Positions 1 through 10,961 of a stretch of DNA of 64,000 nucleotides are shown in pieces. The DNA lies in NCBI RefSeq assembly GCF_030253575.1, contig NC_080564.1:5004501-5068500 (forward strand), in the 5' to 3' direction. Source of the DNA: Rhododendron vialii (Eukaryota; Streptophyta; Magnoliopsida; Ericales; Ericaceae). Numbering within the stretch: position 1 is the stretch's first letter; each line of letters begins with the position of its first letter. Below the pieces are notes generated by a model, which worked only from the letters and a program-made list of their open reading frames with translations, was not told the origin of the DNA and did no database searches. Position numbers and translations under genes: made by a program.

Positions 1-55
1 ACCTTAAGGCTTTGGGTTTTTATTAGCTGCCCAACCTGGGAAATTGAAGGTGAGA
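1..55. repeat. Distal tail of an upstream array unit
   Basis: The first 55 bases match 12666-12720 almost base for base (both start ACCTTAAGGCTTTGGG). The second site is the far end of the downstream flank of the F-box gene at 9561. The window therefore opens inside the tail of another duplicated F-box unit lying to the left. Confidence 0.75.
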
Positions 56-302
56 TTTGAGTCATTTGATATTCAACTGATATAACTTTGTTCTAATAAA
101 AAAATAAAAAAAAACTAATAACTTTTTTCTGATTAAAAAAAAAAAAAAAAACTAATACTGTAACTTTGTACTAACCTTAGAGCATCTTTAATCCTTGCCC
201 TTTTTTTCCACCCAACCGTATTGTATGAGTTTCTTGTCATTTGTTAAAACATAAAAAGAACTATTCCTTTCTCCTCCTTTTTTGACTGGAAAAAGAACTA
301 TT

Positions 303-740
303 CCTTCTCACGGACTCAGGGGGGCTGCTGCCCCTTCAAGGGACAGCAGAGTGCTGTCCCGGCCCAGGGGGCCCCGCTCCGGTCTTAGTCCGACGATCGG
401 AAACATTCACTTCATAGAGCTCGTCGAGTTGAACAAGTATGCAAAAAATCAGTTTGATCGGATATCTTTAAGTGCCTGATCAGAACACATATAACTTGAC
501 AATAATGGGTTATAGTAGATTTGATCCAGTGTTTCCGATCCATTCTTTTCAAGACAAAAAGGTTCCGATCAGGCACTTAAAGATATCCGATCAAACTGAT
601 TTTTTTGAATACTTGTTCAACTCGACGAGCTCTACGAAGTGAACATTTCCGATCGTAAAACCAAGCCAGGAGCAGGGCTCCCTGGGCCGGGACAGCACGC
701 TGCTCAAGGGACAGCAGCCCGCCCTGAGTCCCCTTCTCAC
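303..740. mobile_element. Foldback (Mutator-type) MITE, copy 1
   Basis: The 420-bp element (312-731) is bounded by a perfect 9-bp direct repeat CCTTCTCAC (303-311 and 732-740). Its two arms of roughly 180 bp are inverted copies of each other. From the outside in, each arm has GGACTCAGG, a GC-rich block of GGGACAGCA-like words, then a core with CGATCGGAAA and TAGAGCTCGTCGAG. No coding capacity is seen. Nine-base target duplications are typical of Mutator-like elements. A second copy at 29693-30124 shares the inner arms but not the outer ends. Confidence 0.8.
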
Positions 741-789
741 CGTCATTTCTCTCCCCGTTCTGTTAAAAGCTTTTTCTTTTACTACTTTT

Positions 790-1075
790 TGTCATTTCTC
801 TTCCCGTTTGTTAGTTTTGCGTCAATTTTTTTTGACTTTTTTATTCGTTTCAATGTGACGAATCGGAAAAGTCAAAAAAATTTACTTTTATCTAAATATT
901 TTGAACAATAACCACTTTTAAGTAAAAAAAATAAAAAGTAAAATCAACTTAAGTGGTCCTTATTCAAAGTATTTAGGTAAAAGTAAATTCATTTTTACTT
1001 CTCCGATTTGTCTCAAAATGTCAAAAAAAATTGACGTAAAACTAGCAATCGAGAAAAAATCAAATAAGGACAAAA
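790..1075. repeat. Foldback AT-rich element
   Basis: Two inverted arms of about 130 bp meet near 930. The left arm contains GTTAGTTTTGCGTCAATTTT, and its inverted counterpart lies at about 1030-1050. Part of the arm (GTTAGTTTT-CGTCAATTTTT) recurs in the Tourist-like element at 41787, so the two may be related. Clean target duplications were not found. Confidence 0.55.
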
Positions 1076-1730
1076 GGCCTCATGAATAGTGAATACTTAG
1101 AGTATTCACAGTGGTATAATCAAAACCAAAAAGTTGCTAAATTTAGCAACATTTGCTCAAAAAAAAACTCATATTGGAATAACTAAACTTAGTAACATCT
1201 TTGTAACTCATCAAATTTTGGTCATTAGATAATTAAAATTTGTAACTTTTTGTCAATAACCAAATTTAATTGTCCTCACATTTCCTCAATCAAGTACACT
1301 ATTACACAAAAATCTTCTCTCTCTTCTATTTTTCAACATGTTTATGCGAAAAATACTTTTAAATTTTTTTTATTTTTTTGCAAAAACTATTTTTTTTTTT
1401 TGCGAAAACTGTTTTTTTTTTTTTGCGAAATTTGTTTTTTTTTTTTTTGGCAAAAAACAGTTTATTTCAAAAACTTTTTTTTTTCAAAAACTGTTCTTTT
1501 AAAAAAAAACAAAACTTTTTTTCAAAAACTTCTTTTTAATTCAAAAACTGTTTTTTTTTTTAACTTTTTCCTGAATACTCTTTTTTTTTTAAATCAAAAT
1601 TTTCTTTTTTTTCTAATAACCTGTTTTTATTAGTTTGAAACTTATGTCACAATTTTTAAATTTTTATAAGTTGAAAATGTAACGTTCAAGTTTTGATTAT
1701 TTATTTTTTATTGTACAATTATGGACAATT
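1076..1730. other. AT-rich spacer with T-runs
   Basis: Very AT-rich sequence with many T-runs (about 1360-1620). The runs create a Phe/Leu-rich open frame that has no coding signature. AGAGTATTCACAGTGG near 1098 resembles the inverse of a sequence near 2565-2585 (CACTGTGGTTGCTCT). This hints at a roughly 1.5-kb degenerate element into which the LINE fragment at 1741 inserted. Confidence 0.35.
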
Positions 1731-1740
1731 ATATTGCTAA

Positions 1741-2112
1741 CTTTTTTTTTTTTTTCATGGAAGAAAGGATGATTTTATTAAGACAAAGAGCGGTCCGAGG
1801 ACCGAAAATCATCACGGGCAAGACTAGCGAGATGTTGGGATACAGGACCCCCCAACACTCCAGTCTAGCACCTAATAGGGAACGCTCAGCCAATGAATGG
1901 GCTATCCTATTACAAGAACGCTTAACATGAATAAAGGAACAAGATGAAAATAAAGGAAAAAGATCTATACAATCAGCAAGAATAGAGCTACAATCAGAGA
2001 GAAACTTTCCATCTTGAATCAAATCCTGAACAACCTCCAATGAGTCACGTTCAACAATGATTTCAGCAAATCTTTTAATAGCTGCAGTGACAAGAGCTTC
2101 ACGAAATCCCAA
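1741..2112 (-). mobile_element. 5'-truncated LINE insertion (RNase H-like tail)
   Basis: A 372-bp insert is flanked by the direct repeat ATATTGCTAA (1731-1740 and 2113-2122). On the - strand it ends in a poly(A) tail, read here as a T-run from 1742. The - strand frame runs from 2112 and encodes part of an RVT_3 (RNase H-like) domain: IVERDSLEVVQDL, then SCSFIHVKRSCNRIAHSLAE. This is the usual C-terminal end of plant LINE ORF2. The 5' truncation, poly(A) tail and target duplication together indicate target-primed reverse transcription. Confidence 0.8.
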
Positions 2113-2122
2113 ATATTGCTAA

Positions 2123-2620
2123 TCTTGACTATCTCGAAAATAATATCTCTATATTGCTTAGCAACTCCTAAGTGCAAGTTTACCGGTGTAAAGGTAAACT
2201 ATCCTGTGAACAGTTTCCAATTCTATTTTAGCTATTAATTTTTTCTTTTACAACTACACCAACATAATTTATTTTACGTATCATCTATTAAAATATATAT
2301 TTTTTTCCAATATTAAAAATAAAGAAAGGAGAAAGGAGGAAGAAAAGAAACAATAAAAAAAGAAAAGAGTATGAATAGTGCTCAAGTAAAAATGACTAAC
2401 AACTATTCACAAATGGGTTTTACCTCCTTTTTTACCTAATCTAGTGCAAATAAGTTTTTGTAATTTTTCTTTCCAAAATAGAGAAAAATGTATTTTACAT
2501 TGTTTGATGTACTTGCTCTAAAATGATGTGACAATTTTAAATTATTGACTTTTGGTTGGCAATTTCACTGTGGTTGCTCTTACAGTACTCCTACTGTTTT
2601 TAGGTACCAGAAGAAGAAGA
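2123..2620. other. Spacer without recognised genes
   Basis: AT-rich sequence with purine-rich runs near 2320-2370. No convincing open frame. It may be the right half of a degenerate element starting near 1098. Confidence 0.3.
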
Positions 2621-2975
2621 ATAAGAGCATCTCCAATCCATACAAAATAGAGGATGGATGTAACACATTGAGGGGAGATTTTATAATTTATTCCACTTTT
2701 TCTTCATTTTTTCTACTTTTTGGGAGAATCTTTGAGGGACCCACCGTCCTTTTTAGAGTTTGGTCCTCCAAAAGTAAATTTGGTCCTTTAAAAATGGAGG
2801 ACCAAAAGTAAATTTGGAGTACAAATTTCCTCCAAACTCTAAAAAGGACGGTGGGTCCCTCAAAAATTCTCCCAAAAAAGTACAAAAAATGAAGAAAAAG
2901 TGAAATAAATTACAAAATCTCTCTTCAATGTGTTACATCCATCCTCTATTTTGTATGGATTGGAGATGCTATAAG
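2621..2975. mobile_element. Palindromic MITE upstream of the first F-box gene
   Basis: The 345-bp element (2626-2970) has near-perfect inverted arms. The left end is AGCATCTCCAATCCATAC and the right end is its inverse, ending GGAGATGCT. It is flanked by a 5-bp direct repeat ATAAG (2621-2625, 2971-2975). Inner arms carry GGACCCACCGTCCTTTTTAG and its inverse. Transcribed, it would fold into one long hairpin. It ends about 225 bp before the start codon at 3197. Confidence 0.75.
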
Positions 2976-3161
2976 AGGAGGGAGGGAGAGAGAAAATGTT
3001 CGCTTCAGCTCCTATCTCAACCTTTCTCTCCCGATATCTGCCGGAGGTTTGAACAAACTGAAAACATAGGATTCCGATAAGAGGTTTTTCTCTGTGGATC
3101 TACAATGCAGATCTCTCACCCCTCAACAGAAGTGTTTCTTTAACCAAAACCCTCACCAAAT

Positions 3162-3162
<1 letters not shown>

Positions 3163-3196
<34 letters not shown>
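3163..3196 (+). repeat. (AG)17 microsatellite abutting the start codon
   Basis: An uninterrupted AG run ends at the base before ATG 3197, so it lies in the 5' leader. Other array members carry shorter or longer purine runs here (102 bp in the pseudogene at 18779). Confidence 0.9.
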
Positions 3197-3201
<5 letters not shown>

Positions 3202-4606
3202 CAGTATCCTGAGCGACGAGCTCCTAGAAGAAGTTCTCAACCGCCTCCCTTGTGGTCCCTTTTTTGCCCCCTCTATCGCCGTCGTCTCCCTCGTCTCCAA
3301 GCGGTGGCTCCGCCTCTACCGCTCTACCAAGTTCAACCTCTTTCTCCGCCTCTCCCCTGACAACGGTATCTCCTCTTTCCTCTCTCACTTCCCTCACCTC
3401 TCCTTCCTCTTTATCGTCATCGACCGCGGCCACAACGACGTCGACTTCTCGAATTTTTCCGATCGGATCCTCCTCTCGGTCGCCTCGTCCTGTCCCAAGC
3501 TGACAGGTCTCCATCTCGAACATGGGCCACCAGTCTCTCTCTTCCCTCTGCTTTCTCTCTCTACCTCATGCCCTCACCTCGACTCCCTCAGCATCTCCCT
3601 ATCTAGACCCATCTCTTTCCACTGGCTTGACTTCTTACCCTCTCTTGAAAAACTCACCGTTGTTTTCAACCCTGTCCCGGGCGAATTCGAACAAGTCGAT
3701 ACTTCGAAACGTAACTTCAACGCTGAGCTGAAATTAAGAACCCTAGTTTTCGATGGGATTCGACGTGGCGATTACGGTTTTGATTCGCTGTTGAAAAGTT
3801 GCAAAAATCTTAGGAGACTGGAGCTGTATCGCTGCGAAGGAATTGGTGATGATTCGTCCGTTTCATCGATTGTTAATTGCTTCAACGGCCTCCAAGAAGT
3901 GATATTGAGGTGGTGTGGTTCGATAGTTAATGACATTTTAATGAGATTGGTAGAGAATTGTACATCTCTGAACTCTCTGTTAATCCACCACAAAGTCGAA
4001 GGTAGCGAAGAGGGTTTGTTTCATTTCATTACTCAGAGCCGTTGTAATTTGCAAAAACTCGATTTACGTTTACCTCTTGACCTCGAAGACAATCACTTAT
4101 TGGCCGTGGCTGAGAAGTTCAGGGGTTTGTTGTCTCTTCGGTTGTGTAGTTGTTATGTTGTTACTGCTGAAGGGCTTAGGACTATGGTGTTGGCAATGAG
4201 TAATAAGCTTGAAGAATTGGCATTGATAAATTGCAAAGTGGAACCTGGGTTGTTGACCACTTTAGGACAAAGTTTTAGAAATCTGAGGAAGTTGGACTTG
4301 TCTTATAATGAGATGTTGGTGGATGAAGAGTTTATATTGATGCTTGCGTCGTGTAATTGTTTGAAGAACTTGAAGGTGAGGGGGTGTGAAGGATTGACAA
4401 ATGCATCCTTGGTTTCGATGTTTAAGAGCTGTAAGCAGTTGGAATCTGCAGATATAATGGATTGTCCTGGGATTGGGGCAGAGGCTGTTGAGTTATTTGT
4501 TTTGAATTGTCTGCGGTTGAGAGCGTTACATGTTGAAGATAGCAAGGTTTCAGATGTTTCCAGGTCTTGGTCTTCGAAGAAATTCATTGCAGTTGTTGCT
4601 GTTTGA
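3197..4606 (+). CDS. F-box/LRR (RNI-like) protein, array member 1
   Basis: A single-exon coding region of 469 aa. An N-terminal F-box occupies residues 4-43 ([12 protein letters not shown], then VSLVSKRWLRLY). Irregular cysteine-containing leucine-rich repeats of the RNI/AMN1 type fill roughly residues 95-460 (LRKLDLSYNEM, GCEGLTNASLVSMF, MDCPGIGAEAVELFVLNC). By family knowledge the F-box should dock SKP1 in an SCF E3 ubiquitin ligase and the LRRs bind the substrate, which is unknown. The architecture resembles Arabidopsis At5g51370/At5g51380-type F-box/RNI proteins (from memory). The start is the ATG right after an AG microsatellite; the same F-box begins at an equivalent ATG in every paralogue. 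It is closest to the gene at 9561 and the relic at 13819. Length and frame are intact. Confidence 0.9.
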
Positions 4607-4661
4607 TGTTTAAAAAGGGTCTTTTTTTTCTTTTTTTTTTTGAGGTTGCAGATCAATGCAG

Positions 4662-4766
4662 GTATATTTCTCTTTACATTTTTATTGGTAAACTGAAAAT
4701 GCTTCTAATAAGAATGTACCAAAACTGGGTTCTCCAATGATGTACATTTTGTGATTTATGCTGCAG
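4662..4766 (+). other. Probable 3'-UTR intron of array member 1
   Basis: A donor ATGCAG|GTATAT (GT at 4662) and an acceptor ATTTATGCTGCAG (ending 4766) lie about 55 bp past the stop codon. Both sites recur after the genes at 13819 and 31739 (donor GCAG|GTAAATAT, same acceptor) although the intron body varies. This supports a real spliced 3'-UTR intron. Transcript evidence is not available here. Confidence 0.5.
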
Positions 4767-5400
4767 TGCTCTTCTTCAACATAATATTGCTGCTGTTGTT
4801 TTATTCCCCTGGTCATTATTGTTTACATTCGCCTCAATTTCTACTTGTTTTAAGACTACGTGTTTTGTCTGTTATAACTTAGAATGTGCATGTATCTATG
4901 TTGGAGCGGCAAAGTAGCATTTTGTCATCATTTCTTAATTCTTTTGACCAAGGATTATAGCGTTGGACAAGTTTAGTCCTTTAGTCCCTTAACTCTTAGT
5001 CACTTTAAAAAAAAAAAAAAAAAAAACCGTAACGGTCGTTATTTACATGTTGGCAGTAGTAAAAGTAAAGGAAGAGGGGGCGAGAAGTGTATGACATAAA
5101 AAAGGCAACTGGTGACGAACTGTTTTTGTTTAAAAGTTGCTATTAAGAATATAAACTCTGGTTTCATTAGTATTGGTAACTAAGAGTCGAAGAGTATAAT
5201 TGACCCCTTTTTTATTACAAAAGGGTGATTGTTAGAATCACTTTTGGGGAGAATTGTTTACAATAATACCTTTTTGGTTATTTTGATCTTCAATAAAACG
5301 TTCATCGAATAAAAAAACATCTCCATCTTGGTATACGCTACTCTCTCAGTTAATTAGTGAATCAACACATTATTTTCCCCCCCTAAGATGGTGATCGTAT
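4767..5400 (+). repeat. Shared 3' flank of the array unit (copy 1)
   Basis: A block containing CCCCTGGTCAT, TTCTACTTGTTTTAAGACT and GACAAG-TTAGTCCTTT recurs downstream of each F-box member (about 10990, 14780, 22500, 27920 and 33530). It is the conserved downstream part of the duplicated unit. An A-run at about 5008-5026 marks a later insertion or simple repeat. The rest (5040-5400) holds no recognisable gene. Confidence 0.6.
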
Positions 5401-5452
5401 AATCCCAGTTAAAACAGCTCTCAAGGCTGGGGGCATGCATGTTGAAGTCATG

Positions 5453-6244
5453 TGGAATCTATTGAACATCTTGCTTTTAATTGTGAGTTTTCCAAGCATG
5501 TGTGGAGGGGTTTTGTGCCGGGTTTAAACTTTGACATTGGGGAGCCTATATTGGTGGTTGAATAGTTGGTTTAACCAGATCAAGTGTTCGCACAACTTGC
5601 ATATGTCGAATGTTATTCTATGGTCACTTTGGGTACACAGAAATAGGGCTCATTTTGGTTCTGTGATATATCACCCAAGCAACACAATTAAGCTCAGTCT
5701 TGACGTTGCATAAGAAGTGCTATGTGTGATCTTAACGGGGAGATTGATTCTGTTGTTGAGTCTGCTGGGAATGTTAATGTTAAGCTTCCTTGTGCTTGTT
5801 TTTCTAACACTGCAATCGGTGCTAATGAAGGTAGGGTTAGAATTATGAGCGATGGTGCTTGGCAGAAAGAGTCTCTCAAAGCAGCGGCAGCTTGGGTAGG
5901 CATTTGATGAAGGAAATCAGTAAATTGGCTGTAACGAGATTGTTTTGTTCATCCAGAGTCGGTCGATGATGGCGGAAGTTGGAGCTTGTTTGGATGCACT
6001 CCAATGGTGTATTCGGAATAACCATTACTCAGGTGTCTATGCTCTCCAGGGGTCAAGTGCAGTGGAGTCATGGTTAGAGTTTTTGATATCTGATACTACT
6101 AGTATTAAGTGGGCATGTAATCTTTTAGCTAATGTTTTTTCATTTCGAAAGTTCATGGGAATGTTTGTATCCTTGGCACACAATCTAGCCAAAGCAGCCA
6201 TTGCTATGGGGGTGCTAATCTTGTATTATCTGTGTGGTTATTAA
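5453..6244 (+). pseudogene. Decayed LINE ORF2 C-terminus (zf-RVT plus RNase H-like)
   Basis: Three frames must be joined to read it, so it is a relic. About 5453-5525 encodes ESIEHLAFNCEFSKHVW, typical of the zinc-binding zf-RVT region of plant LINEs. 5580-5700 encodes ILWSLWVHRNRAHFG. 5840-5907 encodes SDGAWQKES, the start of an RVT_3 RNase H-like domain. 5945-6240 carries its continuation (ACLDALQWCIRNN, then VSLAHNLAKAA). Stops and frameshifts separate the pieces. It belongs to a mobile element, not to the F-box array. Confidence 0.75.
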
Positions 6245-6359
6245 TGAGTATTATTCCCTCGAGCAAAAACAGACCCATAGTAGTTAGAGACCAAAAAACA
6301 GAATATTGCATCAACAAATATCTAAGGACATGAATTTCTGATGGCAAAAGAAATATATT

Positions 6360-7270
6360 TAACCTGTGTGTTTGAGATGTTAGAAATTTGTTTGAAAACT
6401 TGGATTTGGTTGGATAAGGTTCAGGTTCAAGTCTGTATGGCTTTTCATTGCATCTAAACATACTCATAACACTAGTCACATGTGCTAAAGATACCGGCGT
6501 GGTGCAACGGTGCAACATGCACCGGCGGAGGCGATGTAGTACCACACATGCACTTTCATTTTCTCTTGTTTAAAAAAAAAAAAAAAACAATGTACTACTA
6601 CTAGACGTTGTGTGTTGTCATCTAACTATTGAATTGGTTTGGTCATGCTCCCCCTCAACATTTCCCTTCTACTTTTTCTCTCCTGTTATATCTTTGAGAA
6701 TAATTTTGTTCACCCTCCTATCTTCCCTAGGGTGAATAAACTTCCCTTGTAAACTTTGGGAACATAACATTTCTGCAGAAAACCTTTTATTTTTCGTACT
6801 TGGCTTTATACCAAAATACTATATAACAATAAATAATTATAGATTAAATAGTTATCAATATTAAACAAATAAACTTAAATAGTTAATACACAATTTGGAG
6901 ATTCACGAATTAATGATGATAAGGCCGCTTTGGCCTAACTTTTTAGGAGTTTTTTGGCACTTTTTTTAAATTATTTTTCGTAACTTTTACACAATTTGGG
7001 TCAAGTTTTAAAATAATATTTTCTTTGTCCCAACTATAATTTTATCAATATTTAAAATTTATACGTACTTTTTTCAAAAAGGAAACAAAAAAAGAAGCTG
7101 TAAGAACATCTCTGGCAAAGTTCACAAAAACTAGCTAAAACTATATTTTGCTACCTTCTTACAAATTTGAAAGGTGAATTATCAGGTGTGCAGTTCAGTA
7201 GACTCTATACATTTAATTTTTTTAATTATTTTATGTCTTTAACAATTTAAGAACAAATTGACCCCTCTTT
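6360..7270. repeat. Distal flank block of the array unit (uninterrupted copy)
   Basis: This segment matches 28840-29084, 29600-29692 and 30125-30760 piecewise. Shared landmarks are GCACTTT-ATTTTCT, TTGGTTTGGTCAT, CTTTTATTTTTCGTACTTGG and GGAGATTCACGAAT. It therefore serves as the empty-site version for two insertions in the other copy. Related blocks occur at about 16850-17250, 23240-23620 and 35150-35260. The A-run near 6570-6586 is simple sequence. No gene is seen. Confidence 0.65.
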
Positions 7271-7794
7271 TTTAATACTCCATCCGTCCCGGTTTGTTTG
7301 TCCTCTTTTTGACTTTTCGAGAGCGTTTGACCTTTCAAAGAATTGTCTATAATTTTCAATTCGTAATGTTTTTAATATGGTTCTTATTTGATAGATTTCA
7401 ATTAGTTTTATTATACAAAATCTTCAAAATCATAAAAAAATATTATAAAATGTACTCCCTCCGTCCCTAAATAAGTGTCCGGCGCGCAAATTTAGGCCTT
7501 TTAAAAAATGCATTTGCTTCATTAAAAAAATCAATTTTTTTTCACAAATCAATAGATGACAATGAGTTCTATTAGATTGTGGAAAAAATTACTCTCTCCG
7601 TCCCTTATTTATAGTCCGGTATTCCATTTTGGGCTGTCCCTTAATAAGTGTCCATTTTGTAAAGTTAGTGGGTAAAAGTTGGTGAATTGTCTATTTTGTC
7701 CCTAAAAGTAGATTCCATTTTAAAAAGTAAGTGAGTAAAAGTGTAATGATGATGGGTAAGTAAGGAAAGTGGAAGAAAAAGTTGATGTGAAAGG

Positions 7795-9100
<1,306 letters not shown>

Positions 9101-9560
9101 TAATATGTCTTCTTAATAAGTTGAAATTACGAAACAAGACACTTAAAAAAGAACGGAGGGAGTAGATTTTTTAACGAAAAACATGCATATTTTGTAAGTC
9201 TTAGATTTGCGCGTCGGACACTTATTTAGGGACGGAGGGAGTAAGATATAAGTATATTTTTGAAAGACACGAATTTCGACAATTGGACAAACAAATTGGG
9301 ACGGAGGGAGTAGTGTTTGTGTATACATATAGACACACACACACCACCACATCCACTTCACTCTTCAGTGACAAGTGCAGCAATTGTTATAACATAATAA
9401 ACCCTAAAGTTTTACCGACTTCTCAAATCAAACCCCGTATTCTTACTTTGAACAACTACAACCCTATAACTCTTTTCAAGCAATCCTCGTCAGTCCCTAA
9501 AAACAGTTGTTGCCTTTGAGCGCGAAAACCCCCCGTCGAGAGATCGAGATCGAGAGAGAG

Positions 9561-10961
9561 ATGGACGGAATCCTCTGCGACGAGCTTCTAGAAGAAGTCC
9601 TCTGCCGCTTCCCTTTTGGCTCCTCCAGCGCCGCTGTCTCCCTCGTCTCCAAGCGGTGGCTCCGCCTCCACCGATCTTCCAAAATCTTCATTTTTCTCCG
9701 CCTCTCACCTGACAACTGTAAGCCCCCCTCCCTCTCCTCTTTCCTCTCAGACTTCCCTCGCCTCTCCGTCCTCTTTATCACCATCGGCGGCGGCGAAGGG
9801 GACGTCTCAAGTTTCCCCGATCAGATCCTTCTCTCTGTCGCCTCGTCCTGTCCCAAGCTGAGAGCTCTCACCCTCAAGTCTGAGCCAGTCTCTCTCTTCC
9901 CTCTGCTTTCTCTCTCTACCTCATGCCCTCACCTCACCTCTCTCAACATCGCCCTAACGAGACCTTTCTCTTTCCACTGGCTCGTCTTCTTACACTCTCT
10001 TAAGAAACTCACTGTCGTTTTCAACCCCGTACCGGGCGAATTCGAACAAGTTGATGCTTCGAAAGGTAACTTCAACGCTGAGCTGAAATTAGAAACCCTA
10101 GTTTTGGATGGGATTCGACGCGGCGATTATGGTTTCGATTCGCTGTGGAAAAGCTGTAAAAATCTTAAGAGACTGGAGCTGTATCGCTGCGAAGGAATCG
10201 GCGATGATTCCTCGGTTTCATCGTTTGTTAATTGCTTCAAGGACCTCCAAGAATTGGAATTAAGGATTTGTGGATCAATCGTTAATGATATTTTGTCGAG
10301 TTTAGTGGAGCATTGTACGTCTCTGAACTCTCTGTTAATCAAGGACTTCGTCGAAGGTAGCGGAGAGGGTTTGCTTCAATTCATTACTCGGAGCCATTGT
10401 ATTCTGCGGAAACTCGATTTATGTTTACCTTTCGACCTCAAAAACAATCACTTATTGGCGGTGGCTGAGAAGTTCAGCGCTTTGTCGAGTCTTCGGTTAC
10501 GTAGTTGTTTTCTTGTTACTGGTGATGGGCTTAAGACGATGGCGTTAGCCTTGAGTAATAAACTTGAAGAATTGGCTTTGGTACATTGCAAAGTGGAACC
10601 CGGTTTGTTGACAACTTTAGGACAGAGTTTTAGAAATTTGAGGAGGTTGGACTTGTCTCATAATGAAATGTTGGTGGATAAAGAGTTTATATCGATGCTT
10701 GTGTTGTTTAATTGTTTGAGGGAATTGATCGTGAGGGGATGTGAAGGATTGACAAATGCATCCTTGGTTTCGATGTTTAAGAGCTGTAAGCAGTTGGAGA
10801 TTGTAGATATAATGAATTGTCCTGGAATTGGGGTAGAGGCCGTTGAATTATTTGTTTTGAATTGTCTGCAATTGAGGATGTTATTTATTGAAGAGAGCAA
10901 GATTTCAGATGTTTCCAGGTCCTGGTCTTTGAAGAAGTGCATTGTCGTTCTTGCTGCTTAA
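9561..10961 (+). CDS. F-box/LRR (RNI-like) protein, array member 2
   Basis: A single exon of 466 aa from ATG 9561. An in-frame non-conserved extension starts at 9507, but all paralogues begin at the MDG/MDS start used here. The F-box is at residues 4-39 ([12 protein letters not shown], then VSLVSKRWLRLH); the usual RLP is RFP here and the loop before VSLVSKRW is four residues shorter than in member 1. Cysteine-containing LRRs run to the end (GCEGLTNASLVSMF, MNCPGIGVEAVELFVLNC). Expected role: substrate receptor of an SCF ubiquitin ligase, substrate unknown. Directly after the stop codon the sequence joins the shared 3' flank at CCTAATATTGCGGC. The 3'-UTR intron seen in members 1, 3 and 6 is missing, which suggests a deletion. 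The leader has only a short GA run. Confidence 0.9.
   Translation: MDGILCDELLEEVLCRFPFGSSSAAVSLVSKRWLRLHRSSKIFIFLRLSPDNCKPPSLSSFLSDFPRLSVLFITIGGGEGDVSSFPDQILLSVASSCPKLRALTLKSEPVSLFPLLSLSTSCPHLTSLNIALTRPFSFHWLVFLHSLKKLTVVFNPVPGEFEQVDASKGNFNAELKLETLVLDGIRRGDYGFDSLWKSCKNLKRLELYRCEGIGDDSSVSSFVNCFKDLQELELRICGSIVNDILSSLVEHCTSLNSLLIKDFVEGSGEGLLQFITRSHCILRKLDLCLPFDLKNNHLLAVAEKFSALSSLRLRSCFLVTGDGLKTMALALSNKLEELALVHCKVEPGLLTTLGQSFRNLRRLDLSHNEMLVDKEFISMLVLFNCLRELIVRGCEGLTNASLVSMFKSCKQLEIVDIMNCPGIGVEAVELFVLNCLQLRMLFIEESKISDVSRSWSLKKCIVVLAA

Noticed and set aside
1250..1633. Phe-rich open frame that looks like a membrane protein
   Set aside because: It is produced by long T-runs; no conserved motif and no stable composition.
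3224..3523. Long antisense open frames opposite the F-box genes as natural antisense proteins
   Set aside because: They recur at each paralogue only because the sense codons are Leu/Ser/Pro-rich; they are shadows of the sense frame.
9507..9560. N-terminal extension of array member 2 (18 residues)
   Set aside because: Not conserved in paralogues; the leader region matches untranslated sequence and ATG 9561 aligns with all other starts.
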